The notes below the pieces were generated by a model. That model was not told where the DNA came from. It saw nothing but the letters and a program-made list of their open reading frames with translations, and did not search any database. This document shows positions 19,684-28,836 of a stretch of 64,000 bases of DNA, one piece after another. Every line of letters starts with the position of its first letter. Positions within the stretch are counted from its first letter, which is position 1. The stretch comes from Maricaulis sp. (GTDB lineage Bacteria > Pseudomonadota > Alphaproteobacteria > Caulobacterales > Maricaulaceae): contig NZ_JAEPOL010000013.1 of NCBI RefSeq assembly GCF_017642925.1, positions 1-64,000 of the forward strand, given 5' to 3'. Both the position numbers and the translations under genes were made by a program.

Positions 19684-22600
19684 CTAGAAGCGCTTGGTGA
19701 CGTTCATGAACAGCGTGCGGCCGTTCAGATCGTAACCCACACCCCGGATGACATAGCCGTGATTGCTCTGCGGCTCCGGTGCATCGTTGAACACATTGTT
19801 CACACCGGCACGAACCACCAGATCGTCATTGCGCCACGTCACTGAGGCATCGTGGACGAAGTACTCCGGAGAGTTCTCGTACACGTTACACGGCGTATCG
19901 CCGGCCGCGACACAGGCGTAGAGGCCCGAACCGAGCGGATCGAACGGGTCGTCATTCGCCTCGATCATCTCGCCGACATAGCGGGTCTGCCACAATGCAC
20001 TCCAGTCACCGATGGAGAACACGTTGGTCAGGCTGAACCGGTTCTGCGGATAGCCGTACTCACCCAGATCGTCATTGATCGTGACGCCATCGGCGCCCGT
20101 TTCTTCCTCGAACTGCGTCAGCGTGTGCGTGGCCCGGAAGATGGCATCATAGCGCATCGGACGGTTGATGACCGGTGCGGTGAAGTCCATCCCGAACTCG
20201 ATATTGACGTCGATACCTTCGGTCACCCGCTCGCCCAGATTCTGGTTGAGCGCTTCCACGAAGCTGATCTCGCCGTCACCACCACGCGTGATGTACTGGC
20301 ACTGATTGTTCGTGAGGTTCGGCGAGTCATAGCACAGGGCCACGATCGCCAGCGATGACAGCGACTCCACCTGACCGTCGACGGAAATGTCATAATAGGT
20401 CGCCGACAGACGCAGATCGAATGCGTCGAACCAGGGCTGATCGATCACGAAACCGGCCGAAATGGCTTCGGACGTTTCCGCATCCAGGTCCGGGTTGGAC
20501 CCCGTGGCGACCAGAGTGCTGGCCCCCAGGAAGGTCACGTTGGACGTGCCCAGGCCAGTGGTACCCAGCGAGAACGGGTCAACGCCCGGCAGGTTGTAGG
20601 GGCCGCCACCATTCTGGCAGTTCTGGACGACCGTCGGGCTGCGGGTTTCCAGCGTCGGATCGTACTGCCGGATATTCGGCGTCGACGGATCATTGTCGTG
20701 ATCGACCTCGACGATGGCGAGACCCGGCACACGACACGGATCCTGCGGGTTGCCGAAGAACTGCACGCGCCCGCCGAATTGTTCGCCGAGGTTCGGCGCG
20801 CGGAAGGAGGTGCCGTAGGTGGCCCGGAAACGCAGCCATTCGTTCGGCGCATAAAGCGACTGGATCCGGTAGGTCCAGCTGGCGCCATAGTTGGACTCTT
20901 CGGTCCAGCGGGCGGCGACGTTCACCGACAGTTCCTCGGCGAACGGACGATCCATCAGGATCGGCGCTTCCATCTCGATGAAGGCTTCCATCAGGGAGCG
21001 GTCACCGGTCGAACCCGGATCCGAGAAGAAGCCCGCAAATTCGCCGCCGGATGCACCCGCGTCGGTATCGGTGACGATGGCGTCCTTGCGGTATTCACCG
21101 CCCAGCACCAGGCCGACCGGACCGTCAGGCAGATCGAACAGCGTACCGGTGGCATAGCCGCTGAGGACAGACTGTTCGACGACCGTCCGCGTCAGGCGGT
21201 TCGGGAAGAAGTAGTCATTATCCTCGGGATCGGCAAAACGGCCCGTCGTCAGGAAGGTGCCATCGAAAAAGTCCAGCGGACGGCATTCGATCACCTGCGT
21301 CGAGTTCGGGGCGAAGTTCGGCGCGCACGAGGCGTTGCCGCTGCCATCCACAGTCGTATTGCTCAACACCTGGAGATAGCGGGAATAGTCATACAGCCCC
21401 TGCACCCGGTCAAAACCGTCGGACCGGCTGAAGCTGGCATAGGCATCATAGCTCCAGCCGTGCATCGGACCGAAGCTGTCCATGAAGGGCAGATCGCCGC
21501 GCAGGCCGCCGATCAGGCGCATCTGGGACACGTCCGTCTCGGTCGTATAGCGCTCGAGGAAATAGATGTCGCCAGCCTGGCCGAACGGGTTCAGCGCATA
21601 GTTGGCCGGCATTGCCAGGCCGCCCTGGGAGATCGTGGTGGATTCGCTTTCCCGCTGCGTATAGGACGCCTCGAAATAGGCCGTCATCCCGCCATAGAAG
21701 CCCAGATCGAACTCGCCGATCGAGTACAGCGAGGTCCGGTTGAAGTCCGGCATCTGGCTGCCGTTCAGCTCCTCCGGCCACAGCAGCAGCGCGGCACCGT
21801 TCGCACTGCCGGACTGCAGCAGGTCGAGCGTGAAGGGGATCGGGAAGAAGCCGTCGGGGAAGCCCGGATGCTGGCGGCCCGCCTCATAACCGACATAGCC
21901 GAGCGCCGGGAAAACACCGACACCGGCACCGAAGGACGCGCCGCAATCCTCGTATATCTCGCCGCTGGCGCCATAGCTGTAGTTCGTGATGCAGTTACCG
22001 GCGTAGGGCTCGTAGAAGCTGCCGAACTCGCGGCCGGTGAAGCCTTCCGTCTTGGTGTACTCGGCAGCGAACCCGATGAAGCCGCGATCACCGCTGACAC
22101 CCAGCGTGCCGGTGTAGACCTGCTGACGGCCGCCATCGCCGGCCATTTCCGGGTCGGTGAGATAGGCATCCAGCTGCAGCCCGTCGAAATCGTCGCGCAG
22201 GATGTAGTTCACAACGCCGGCCACAGCGTCGGAACCATAAACCGACGACGCACCGTCGAGCAGGATTTCCACGCGATCGACCAGCGTGCCCGGGATCATG
22301 TTGAGGTCCGGCGCGCTCGGCACGCCGCGCACACCGGCCGGCGCCAGGCGGCGGCCATTGACCAGAACCAGGGTCCGTCCGGCGTCCAGGCCGCGCAGAC
22401 CGGCCGTTGCGGAACCCGGACCGCTGTCCGTGATCAGACCGGCCGAGGTGGACAGGCCGGTCGTCGTCTGCTGGCCCTGCACAACCGTGGTCTGGGAAAG
22501 CAGGTCAGCCGCGTCGACCAGACCCAGATCGCGCGACAGTTCCCCGTCGATCACCTGGATCGGTGCCGCCGTGGAGAACTCGTTGCGCACGATCCGCGAA

Positions 22601-22791
22601 CCGGTGATCGTGATTGAGTCTTCGGAATCGTCTGCCGTATCCTCTTCCGCCCCCGCGGAAGTCCGGACCGGCTGATCGTCCGGCGTCTCGGTCTGGTTCT
22701 GCGACCAGGCCGGGGCAGCCAGCAGGCTGACACCCATCATCCCGGCCAGAACGGTCGATCCGAGCCATTGCATTTTTTCTGAGGTTTTCAA
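19684..22791 (-). CDS. TonB-dependent receptor
   Basis: DSITITGSRIVRNEFSTAAPIQVIDGELSRDLG plug; GVGYDLNGRTLFMNVTKRF C-terminus. Confidence 0.95.
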   Translation of the reverse strand: MKTSEKMQWLGSTVLAGMMGVSLLAAPAWSQNQTETPDDQPVRTSAGAEEDTADDSEDSITITGSRIVRNEFSTAAPIQVIDGELSRDLGLVDAADLLSQTTVVQGQQTTTGLSTSAGLITDSGPGSATAGLRGLDAGRTLVLVNGRRLAPAGVRGVPSAPDLNMIPGTLVDRVEILLDGASSVYGSDAVAGVVNYILRDDFDGLQLDAYLTDPEMAGDGGRQQVYTGTLGVSGDRGFIGFAAEYTKTEGFTGREFGSFYEPYAGNCITNYSYGASGEIYEDCGASFGAGVGVFPALGYVGYEAGRQHPGFPDGFFPIPFTLDLLQSGSANGAALLLWPEELNGSQMPDFNRTSLYSIGEFDLGFYGGMTAYFEASYTQRESESTTISQGGLAMPANYALNPFGQAGDIYFLERYTTETDVSQMRLIGGLRGDLPFMDSFGPMHGWSYDAYASFSRSDGFDRVQGLYDYSRYLQVLSNTTVDGSGNASCAPNFAPNSTQVIECRPLDFFDGTFLTTGRFADPEDNDYFFPNRLTRTVVEQSVLSGYATGTLFDLPDGPVGLVLGGEYRKDAIVTDTDAGASGGEFAGFFSDPGSTGDRSLMEAFIEMEAPILMDRPFAEELSVNVAARWTEESNYGASWTYRIQSLYAPNEWLRFRATYGTSFRAPNLGEQFGGRVQFFGNPQDPCRVPGLAIVEVDHDNDPSTPNIRQYDPTLETRSPTVVQNCQNGGGPYNLPGVDPFSLGTTGLGTSNVTFLGASTLVATGSNPDLDAETSEAISAGFVIDQPWFDAFDLRLSATYYDISVDGQVESLSSLAIVALCYDSPNLTNNQCQYITRGGDGEISFVEALNQNLGERVTEGIDVNIEFGMDFTAPVINRPMRYDAIFRATHTLTQFEEETGADGVTINDDLGEYGYPQNRFSLTNVFSIGDWSALWQTRYVGEMIEANDDPFDPLGSGLYACVAAGDTPCNVYENSPEYFVHDASVTWRNDDLVVRAGVNNVFNDAPEPQSNHGYVIRGVGYDLNGRTLFMNVTKRF

Positions 22792-23101
22792 AACCTATCC
22801 CCCTGGAAAGTCGGCCCCTTCGGGGCGTTGTCCGAAGCACCGGGCGGACCCGGCGGCGTGTCGGATTCGTGACGCGCAGGCGAACAGGGCTTGAAAAACC
22901 GGACACAGGAAAATTCCAATGAGGCTGACGCCGGGCAGGCGTTCCCGATTGAGAGATGATGCACCGAACGGCCCGGATTCTGCTGCAAACGCCCCCGCCG
23001 GGCTGCAAAGGTGTGACGCCGGTGGCAGTCTGTCGCACCCCGCAGCGGACGGATTGCGCTATATGGGGTTCCAGCGTTTTGAAGAACTGGAGGATTCCGG
23101 C

Positions 23102-23644
23102 ATGCTGCGCAGTCTCGTTCCACTTGCAGGCGCCCTGATCATCGCAGCCTGCGGCGGTGAAACCGGCGATACCGCCGATGCGGCTCCGGCCGCGCACAAC
23201 GAAGCCGCGGCGCCCGCCGCCGAACCGTCTGCGACTGCATCGTCGACGGCCACGGCAATGGCCCACAGTGACGATGACGATGACGACGATGCCGAGGCGA
23301 TCCTGGCAGCCCTGGGCGGCGACTACGCCAATGCCGACCTGACCAATGGTGCGCGCCAGTTCCGGCGCTGTCAGTCCTGTCACACCCTCAATGAAGGCGG
23401 CCGCCACACGGTCGGTCCCAATCTGCATGGCGTCATCGGGCGCGCCGCGGCCTCGGCCGAGGGCTTCAACTATTCCCCCCAGCTGACCGGGGCCGGCCTG
23501 ACCTGGGATGTCGAGACCCTGGACGCCTGGATCGAGAATCCGCGCGCCATGGTGCCCGGCAACCGCATGAGCTTTGTCGGCCTGCGCGAGGCCCACGATC
23601 GGCGCGACGTGATCGGCTACCTCGCTGTCGAGACGGCTGACTAG
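23102..23644 (+). CDS. Class I cytochrome c family lipoprotein
   Basis: LIIAACGGE lipobox; CQSCHTLNEGGRHTVGPNLHGVIGR; GNRMSFVGL distal Met. Confidence 0.9.
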   Translation: MLRSLVPLAGALIIAACGGETGDTADAAPAAHNEAAAPAAEPSATASSTATAMAHSDDDDDDDAEAILAALGGDYANADLTNGARQFRRCQSCHTLNEGGRHTVGPNLHGVIGRAAASAEGFNYSPQLTGAGLTWDVETLDAWIENPRAMVPGNRMSFVGLREAHDRRDVIGYLAVETAD

Positions 23645-23815
23645 AGCATTTTCAGCAAAAGTGGGGACCGGTTTTGCGGTTCGAAAATGCGGTCGCCAAG
23701 GACCCAGCATTTTCAGCACAAGTGGGCACCGGTTTTGCGGTTCGAAAATGCGGTCGCCAAGGACCCGGCGTTTTCAGCAAAATCGGCACCGGTTTTGCCG
23801 AAAGCGCTCGGGCCC
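23645..23815. repeat. REP-like dispersed repeat, three tandem copies (61-bp period)
   Basis: agcattttcagcaaaagtggggaccggttttgcggttcgaaaatgc at 23645, 23706 and (diverged) 23767; inverted copy at 42940-42985. Confidence 0.9.
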
Positions 23816-24627
23816 TAGAAGCGCCGCCAGACGGACAGGAAGATTGCCCGCTCGTCCAGCGTATTGCGGCCGGCGGGCGTGAAGTAGACGCCGGCATGGT
23901 ATTCCATGCCGGCGATTTCACGGCCGAGCGAGAGCTGCAGCTTGTGCTGGCTGAAGGCCGGACGGGCCGGGCTCGCCGCTTCCGCATTCCAGACCGACAG
24001 CGACTGGACGATGACCTGCCAGCGGGGCGCCGGGCGCCAGCCGGCGCTGATATCGAGCCTCACCTCGTCCAGATCCGGCTCCGCCCGCCAGCGATGCGCC
24101 AGCTGGATATCGGCAAAGCGGTCGTTTCCGAACGACTGGCCCCAAAGCGCGCGCACTTCCCAAGCCTCGCCACCGGCGCCAAGCGGCTGGTTTGACACAT
24201 TCTCGCCGGCGCCGGGCAGGAGCGCCGTCACCTGCAGGGTGGCGATCCGGCCCGCGTCCTGCCAGATACCTGCGCGCAGCCCGAACTCGCTCGCAGAAAG
24301 CCCCTGGGCCGCGTCATGGATCGCGCCCTGACGGCGCTCGACGGACTGCCAGGCGAGCCGCGCCACTGCCGTCAGCCGTGCCGTGATCCCGTATTCGGCA
24401 TAGAGCGCCGTCTCGTCCTTGTAGAAATAGCCGTCATCGACCCGGTCGCCGCCGGCATCGAAACGCTGGTCGGCCCGGTCGGCCAGCGTCGTGACGATAG
24501 CCAGCCCCTCGCCCTTCCGCTGCAGCCAGGCACCCGCCTCGGCCGGTCCAGGCGCGGCCGCGATCGACACGATGGCCAACAAGCTTGCGGCGCACGGCCG
24601 GTGGCAAGACTGTTTTCGCCATCCCAT
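23815..24627 (-). CDS. Predicted outer-membrane beta-barrel protein
   Basis: Signal peptide, alternating amphipathic strands, C-terminal aromatic FLSVWRRF. Confidence 0.6.
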   Translation of the reverse strand: MGWRKQSCHRPCAASLLAIVSIAAAPGPAEAGAWLQRKGEGLAIVTTLADRADQRFDAGGDRVDDGYFYKDETALYAEYGITARLTAVARLAWQSVERRQGAIHDAAQGLSASEFGLRAGIWQDAGRIATLQVTALLPGAGENVSNQPLGAGGEAWEVRALWGQSFGNDRFADIQLAHRWRAEPDLDEVRLDISAGWRPAPRWQVIVQSLSVWNAEAASPARPAFSQHKLQLSLGREIAGMEYHAGVYFTPAGRNTLDERAIFLSVWRRF

Positions 24628-24758
24628 CGGGCATCCTTCCCGATTGCGGCCGCGGCTGCACAGAGGCCCCGGCGGTCAGGGACAGCGAGCATGCCCGTAA
24701 AACGGGTTATTGCAAATTTATGCCACCAATAATTGCTTTCTCTGAGGAGAACAGAAAA

Positions 24759-24786
24759 CGCCCGGCAGACAATCATCCGCCGGGCG
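24759..24786. terminator. Candidate terminator hairpin downstream of the aldolase gene
   Basis: cgcccgg ... ccgggcg stem. Confidence 0.5.
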
Positions 24787-24799
24787 CAACCTTGTTCGC

Positions 24800-25567
24800 T
24801 CAGCTGTCGAAGCCGGGGCTTTCGCGACGGACCCGGTCCAGAACCGCCGCCCAGGCGATTTCCTTGAACAGATCGTTCGAGGCGATCTCGGAAGACTGGC
24901 CGAAGACGCGATCCTGCATCTTCTCGTCCCACTCGATCAGCTCCCCGCCGGCCTGCGCCTTGATCTGGATGCGGCAGGCCTTCTCCAGCAGGTAGATCCG
25001 CACATAGGCCGAGAACGGGTGATCCCCGACCGACAGCGTGCCGTGATTGCGCAGGATCATCAGGTTCTTTTCGCCCAGATCGGCGACGAGGCGTTCCCGC
25101 TCGTCATGATCGAGCGCGATGCCCTCGTATTCGTGATAGCTCACATCATTGTAGACATTCATCGCCAGCTGCGAGATCGGCAGCAGGCCACGCTTCTGGG
25201 CGGCCACCGCAACACCGTCGTCGGAATGCAGGTGCAGGGCGACTTTCACATCCGGCCGCGCCGCGTGAATGGCGGAGTGGATCGTGAAGCCGGCCGGATT
25301 GATGCCATAGCGCGAGGGCGGCAGCACATTGCCGTCCAGGTCGACCTTGACCATGTTCGACGCCGTGACGTCCTCATAAAGCAGGCCGAACGGGTTGAGC
25401 AGGAAATGCTCGTCCGGCCCGGGCACACGCATCGAAATGTGAGTGAAGAAGAGATCGTCCCAGCCGTGCATGCGCACCAGCCGGTACAGCGCCGCCAGAT
25501 CGCAGCGCGCCTTCCATTCTTCCTCGGAGACCTGGTCCTTGACCGACAGGTTTGCTTGATCGTCCAT
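24800..25567 (-). CDS. Class II aldolase/adducin family protein
   Basis: LYRLVRMHGWDDLFFTHISMRVPGPDEHFLLNPFG; ALHLHSDDGVAVAA; ILRNHGTLSVG. Confidence 0.92.
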   Translation of the reverse strand: MDDQANLSVKDQVSEEEWKARCDLAALYRLVRMHGWDDLFFTHISMRVPGPDEHFLLNPFGLLYEDVTASNMVKVDLDGNVLPPSRYGINPAGFTIHSAIHAARPDVKVALHLHSDDGVAVAAQKRGLLPISQLAMNVYNDVSYHEYEGIALDHDERERLVADLGEKNLMILRNHGTLSVGDHPFSAYVRIYLLEKACRIQIKAQAGGELIEWDEKMQDRVFGQSSEIASNDLFKEIAWAAVLDRVRRESPGFDS

Positions 25568-25851
25568 TTTGAACTCCCCGGGGTTTTCTTTATCGCCAAC
25601 CCTGTAAGTATTGGCCGATGTTCCATCGCCGTCAAACCCTTCCGTGGCACGCGATGAGGGCCGAAAAACGCCACACGGGGCAACACATCCTGTGCTTGCT
25701 TTTTACTCTGCATCTACCAGTAGAGAGCACCCAATACAGGGTTAATCAAGTCTTTGAAATCACGCACAAATTGTTGTCAGTGCCGATTAACAAGTTTTCA
25801 AGGCGTTTCTGACTTAATGGCAGGCAACGACAATCAAGAAGCTGCGTCTCC

Positions 25852-26910
25852 ATGCCTGCCAATACCGCGGAAACTCTCAATGTCCTGGCCCAGATGAAAG
25901 ATCCCGGCAAGCGCCGGGAGCTGGCCATGGGTGTCGTGGATCTGTGCCTGGCACAGCCCCTCAGCCCGACCGCCGATCCGGTCGCCGGGGAGCTGCTCGT
26001 TACCCTTTCGGCCAAAAGCGACACCGCGACCAAGGCGGAAATCGCCGCCAGGCTCGCCCCGTGCGACTGGGCCCCTCACGATATCATCCGTTTCCTCGCC
26101 TTCGAGCCGATCGAAGTCTCGGCGGTGATCATCGAGAAAAGCTCGAAACTGACCCAGAAAGACATGATCGAGCTGGCGGAGAGCGGCACGACCGAGCACC
26201 GCAAAGTGCTCGCCATGCGGGCCAATCTCTGCCTCGCCGTCAGCGACACGCTCGCCCGCCCCGGCGAAGCCATCGTGCTGCGCGCCCTGGCCAATAATTC
26301 GACGGCCGAGATATCCGAGAACACGCTGGATATCTGCCTGACGGTTGCGCGCGACAATCCCAAACTGCGCGAGGCTCTCGCCCGCCGCCACGATCTGACG
26401 ACCGATTTCGCGACACAGCTGTGCATCATGCTGCCGGAGAACTGGCGCGAGGAACTCTATCGCCGCTTCGGTCTGGACAAGGACAAGGTCGAGGCGCTTG
26501 CTGTCGAGACCGCCCTCTCCGCGACCCCGGAAGATGTCGACAAGGACGCCGCCCGGCGCGTCAATGACGCGGCCAAGGACGGCAAGCTGGACGGCAAGTA
26601 TGCGCTGGATGCGCTGGTGCGCGGCGAGGAAGCCGTGTTCGATCATGCCATCGCCCATCTCTGCGGCATCAAGGTGTCCCAGTGGCGGATTGCCCTGGCC
26701 ATGGGCGGTGTCCGCGCCGCGGCGATGGCCTGCCAGGCCGCCAATCTGGAACGCACCGCCTATCCGGTGATCCACAAGGCGCTGCAGCGGTCCGGGCGCA
26801 TGCACCAGGCGCTCGAAGGCGATGCCATGTCGGCCGCAGCCAACGTGTTCCGCATGTACGGCCCGGAGAAAGCGGCCAAGGTCTTGCGTCAGATGGGTTC
26901 CAGGGGTTGA
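25852..26910 (+). CDS. DUF2336 domain-containing protein
   Basis: LSAKSDTATKAEIAARLAPCDWAPHDIIRFLAFEPIEVSAVIIEKSSKLTQKDMIELAESGTTEHRKVLAMR HEAT-like DUF2336 pattern. Confidence 0.8.
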   Translation: MPANTAETLNVLAQMKDPGKRRELAMGVVDLCLAQPLSPTADPVAGELLVTLSAKSDTATKAEIAARLAPCDWAPHDIIRFLAFEPIEVSAVIIEKSSKLTQKDMIELAESGTTEHRKVLAMRANLCLAVSDTLARPGEAIVLRALANNSTAEISENTLDICLTVARDNPKLREALARRHDLTTDFATQLCIMLPENWREELYRRFGLDKDKVEALAVETALSATPEDVDKDAARRVNDAAKDGKLDGKYALDALVRGEEAVFDHAIAHLCGIKVSQWRIALAMGGVRAAAMACQAANLERTAYPVIHKALQRSGRMHQALEGDAMSAAANVFRMYGPEKAAKVLRQMGSRG

Positions 26911-26952
26911 ATAAAGACGTGTTCGGTAACGTCTTTTTCCCAGAGCCCCGCG

Positions 26953-27717
26953 ATCTCCGATTCATTTGCCTTCCTGGCCAGTCCCAGGCCTGAAGCCAAG
27001 GCTGCCAAAGCACGCCTTGAAGAGCTGTATGGCTGCGTCCCGCTGGACGAGGCCGACACGATCATTGCCCTGGGCGGCGACGGTCTCATGCTCGACGCAC
27101 TACACACCTCGATCAAGACCGGCGCCCGTGTCTACGGCATGAATTTCGGCTCGGTCGGTTTTCTGATGAACGAGTTCCGGCCGGACGGTCTGCGCGAACG
27201 TATCGCGACGGCCGAACATGTGCGGATCCACCCGCTGCGTGCCTGGGGCGAGGATGTGAACTGCCAGCCCTTCGAGGCGCTGGCGATCAATGAAGTCTCG
27301 CTGCTGCGCGAAACCCGGCAGACCGCCAAGATCAAGATCACGATCGACGGCCGCGACCGGATGGGCGAACTGCAGGCCGATGGCGTCCTGGTCGCCACGC
27401 CGGCCGGATCCACCGCCTACAACCTGTCGGCCCATGGCCCGATCCTGCCGCTCAATTCCAAGGTACTCGCCCTCACCCCGATCAGCGCCTTCCGCCCGCG
27501 CCGCTGGCGCGGGGCCCTGCTGCCGCACACCGTGCGGGTGGGGTTCGAGATCGTCGAGCCGCGCCTGCGCCCCGTCTCGGCCGTGGCCGACAATCGCGAA
27601 TTCCGCGAGGTCGCGCGCGTGGACATCGTCGAGGCGAATGACGTCACCCTCACCCTGCTGTACGATAAGGGGCGTGACCTGGCCGAACGCATCCTGATCG
27701 AGCAGTTCGAAAGCTGA
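26953..27717 (+). CDS. nadK: NAD kinase; start codon unclear (in-frame ATG only at 27088, after the GGDG motif)
   Basis: ADTIIALGGDGLMLDAL, GMNFGSVGFLMNEF, LQADGVLVATPAGSTAYNLSAHGPILPLNS. Confidence 0.88.
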   Translation: MSDSFAFLASPRPEAKAAKARLEELYGCVPLDEADTIIALGGDGLMLDALHTSIKTGARVYGMNFGSVGFLMNEFRPDGLRERIATAEHVRIHPLRAWGEDVNCQPFEALAINEVSLLRETRQTAKIKITIDGRDRMGELQADGVLVATPAGSTAYNLSAHGPILPLNSKVLALTPISAFRPRRWRGALLPHTVRVGFEIVEPRLRPVSAVADNREFREVARVDIVEANDVTLTLLYDKGRDLAERILIEQFES

Positions 27718-27791
27718 CCGGTTTAGGCTGACGTTAAGCAAGGCCGGCTAGTATTCGAGTCGAATTGACCCGAACCGGATTCGCCGACGCC

Positions 27792-28247
27792 ATGACTGCA
27801 CCCGAACTGCCCACCGATCTGAGCCGCCTGCGCGTGCTGCTGGTCGACGACAACGCGGCCCTGCGCGGCGCGCTGCGGGTGTCCCTGAATGCGTTCGGCT
27901 GCGCCCAGGTCATCGAGGCCGACACGGTGGACCGCGCCCTCGATGTGCTCGCCAGCCGTCCGGTCGATCTCGTCATTACCGACTGGAAGATGCAGCCGCG
28001 CGACGGTCTGGACTTCGTGCGCACCCTGCGCCGCGGGCCGACCAGTCCGACCGCCTTCATCCCGGTCATCATGCTGAGCGGTTATTCCGATCGCCAGCGC
28101 ATCGCCGAGGCCACCGCCGCCGGCGTCGACACCTTCCTGGTCAAGCCCTTCACCGCGGCCTCCCTGGCCGGCGCGCTGAGCGAGACCCTGAGCCGTTTTT
28201 CCGGGCATGCCGATGCTGGCCATGCCGCCCATTCCCCCGCGAACTGA
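27792..28247 (+). CDS. CheY-like response regulator
   Basis: LRVLLVDDNAALRGALRVSL..DLVITDWKM..VIMLSGYSD..FLVKPFT. Confidence 0.92.
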   Translation: MTAPELPTDLSRLRVLLVDDNAALRGALRVSLNAFGCAQVIEADTVDRALDVLASRPVDLVITDWKMQPRDGLDFVRTLRRGPTSPTAFIPVIMLSGYSDRQRIAEATAAGVDTFLVKPFTAASLAGALSETLSRFSGHADAGHAAHSPAN

Positions 28248-28260
28248 GAGGGATAAGACC

Positions 28261-28755
28261 ATGGCCAAACCCAATGATGCTGAAGTGATTTCGGTGCCCA
28301 ACCTGCTGCAGGCCAAGGTTGGCGGCCCGATCAGCCAGGCCGACATGCACATGATCGAGAAGGCCGAAGAGGCCCTGAAGGACCTGCGCGCCGATTTCGG
28401 CCAGTGGCTGGAAGAGGAAGTCGGCAAGCTGGAAGCCGCTGCCAAGGTGGTCAAGACGGCCGGCCTGGCCGGTCCGGAAGGCGAAGAACTCTTCGTGCGG
28501 GCCCACGACCTGCGCGGTCTGGGTTCGACTTATGAATTCCCGATCGTCACACGCCTGGCCGGCTCACTGACCAAGATGATCGACATGCAGGAGAAGCGCG
28601 ACAAGGCCCCGCTGGCTCTCGCCCTCGCCCATGTCGGTGCGATCCGGGCTGCCCTGTCGCAGAATATCCGCAATGACGAGGATGCCGTGGCCTCCGAACT
28701 CGCCGGCGAGCTGGAGAAACAATCCGCCGCCTTTGCCGAGCCCTGGAAGGACTGA
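28261..28755 (+). CDS. Hpt-domain protein
   Basis: FVRAHDLRGLGSTYEFPIVTRLAGSLTKM, phosphotransfer-His helix. Confidence 0.75.
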   Translation: MAKPNDAEVISVPNLLQAKVGGPISQADMHMIEKAEEALKDLRADFGQWLEEEVGKLEAAAKVVKTAGLAGPEGEELFVRAHDLRGLGSTYEFPIVTRLAGSLTKMIDMQEKRDKAPLALALAHVGAIRAALSQNIRNDEDAVASELAGELEKQSAAFAEPWKD

Positions 28756-28780
28756 TCCTTTCCGCATCGCCAGACACAAG

Positions 28781-28806
28781 AAAGGCCGCCTCTCCGGGCG
28801 GCCTTT
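28781..28806. terminator. Rho-independent terminator
   Basis: aaaggccgcc-tctccg-ggcggccttt followed by T-rich tract. Confidence 0.85.
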
Positions 28807-28836
28807 TTCTTTTCACGTCCGCAAGGACAGGAAAAA

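Noticed and set aside
20698-22617. 639-aa ORF antisense to TonB receptor
   Set aside because: Shadow ORF; receptor motifs are on the minus strand.
23645-23815. 61-bp tandem repeats considered as CRISPR
   Set aside because: Inter-repeat sequence is itself repeated (gcggtcgccaaggaccc); matches a dispersed REP-like element instead.
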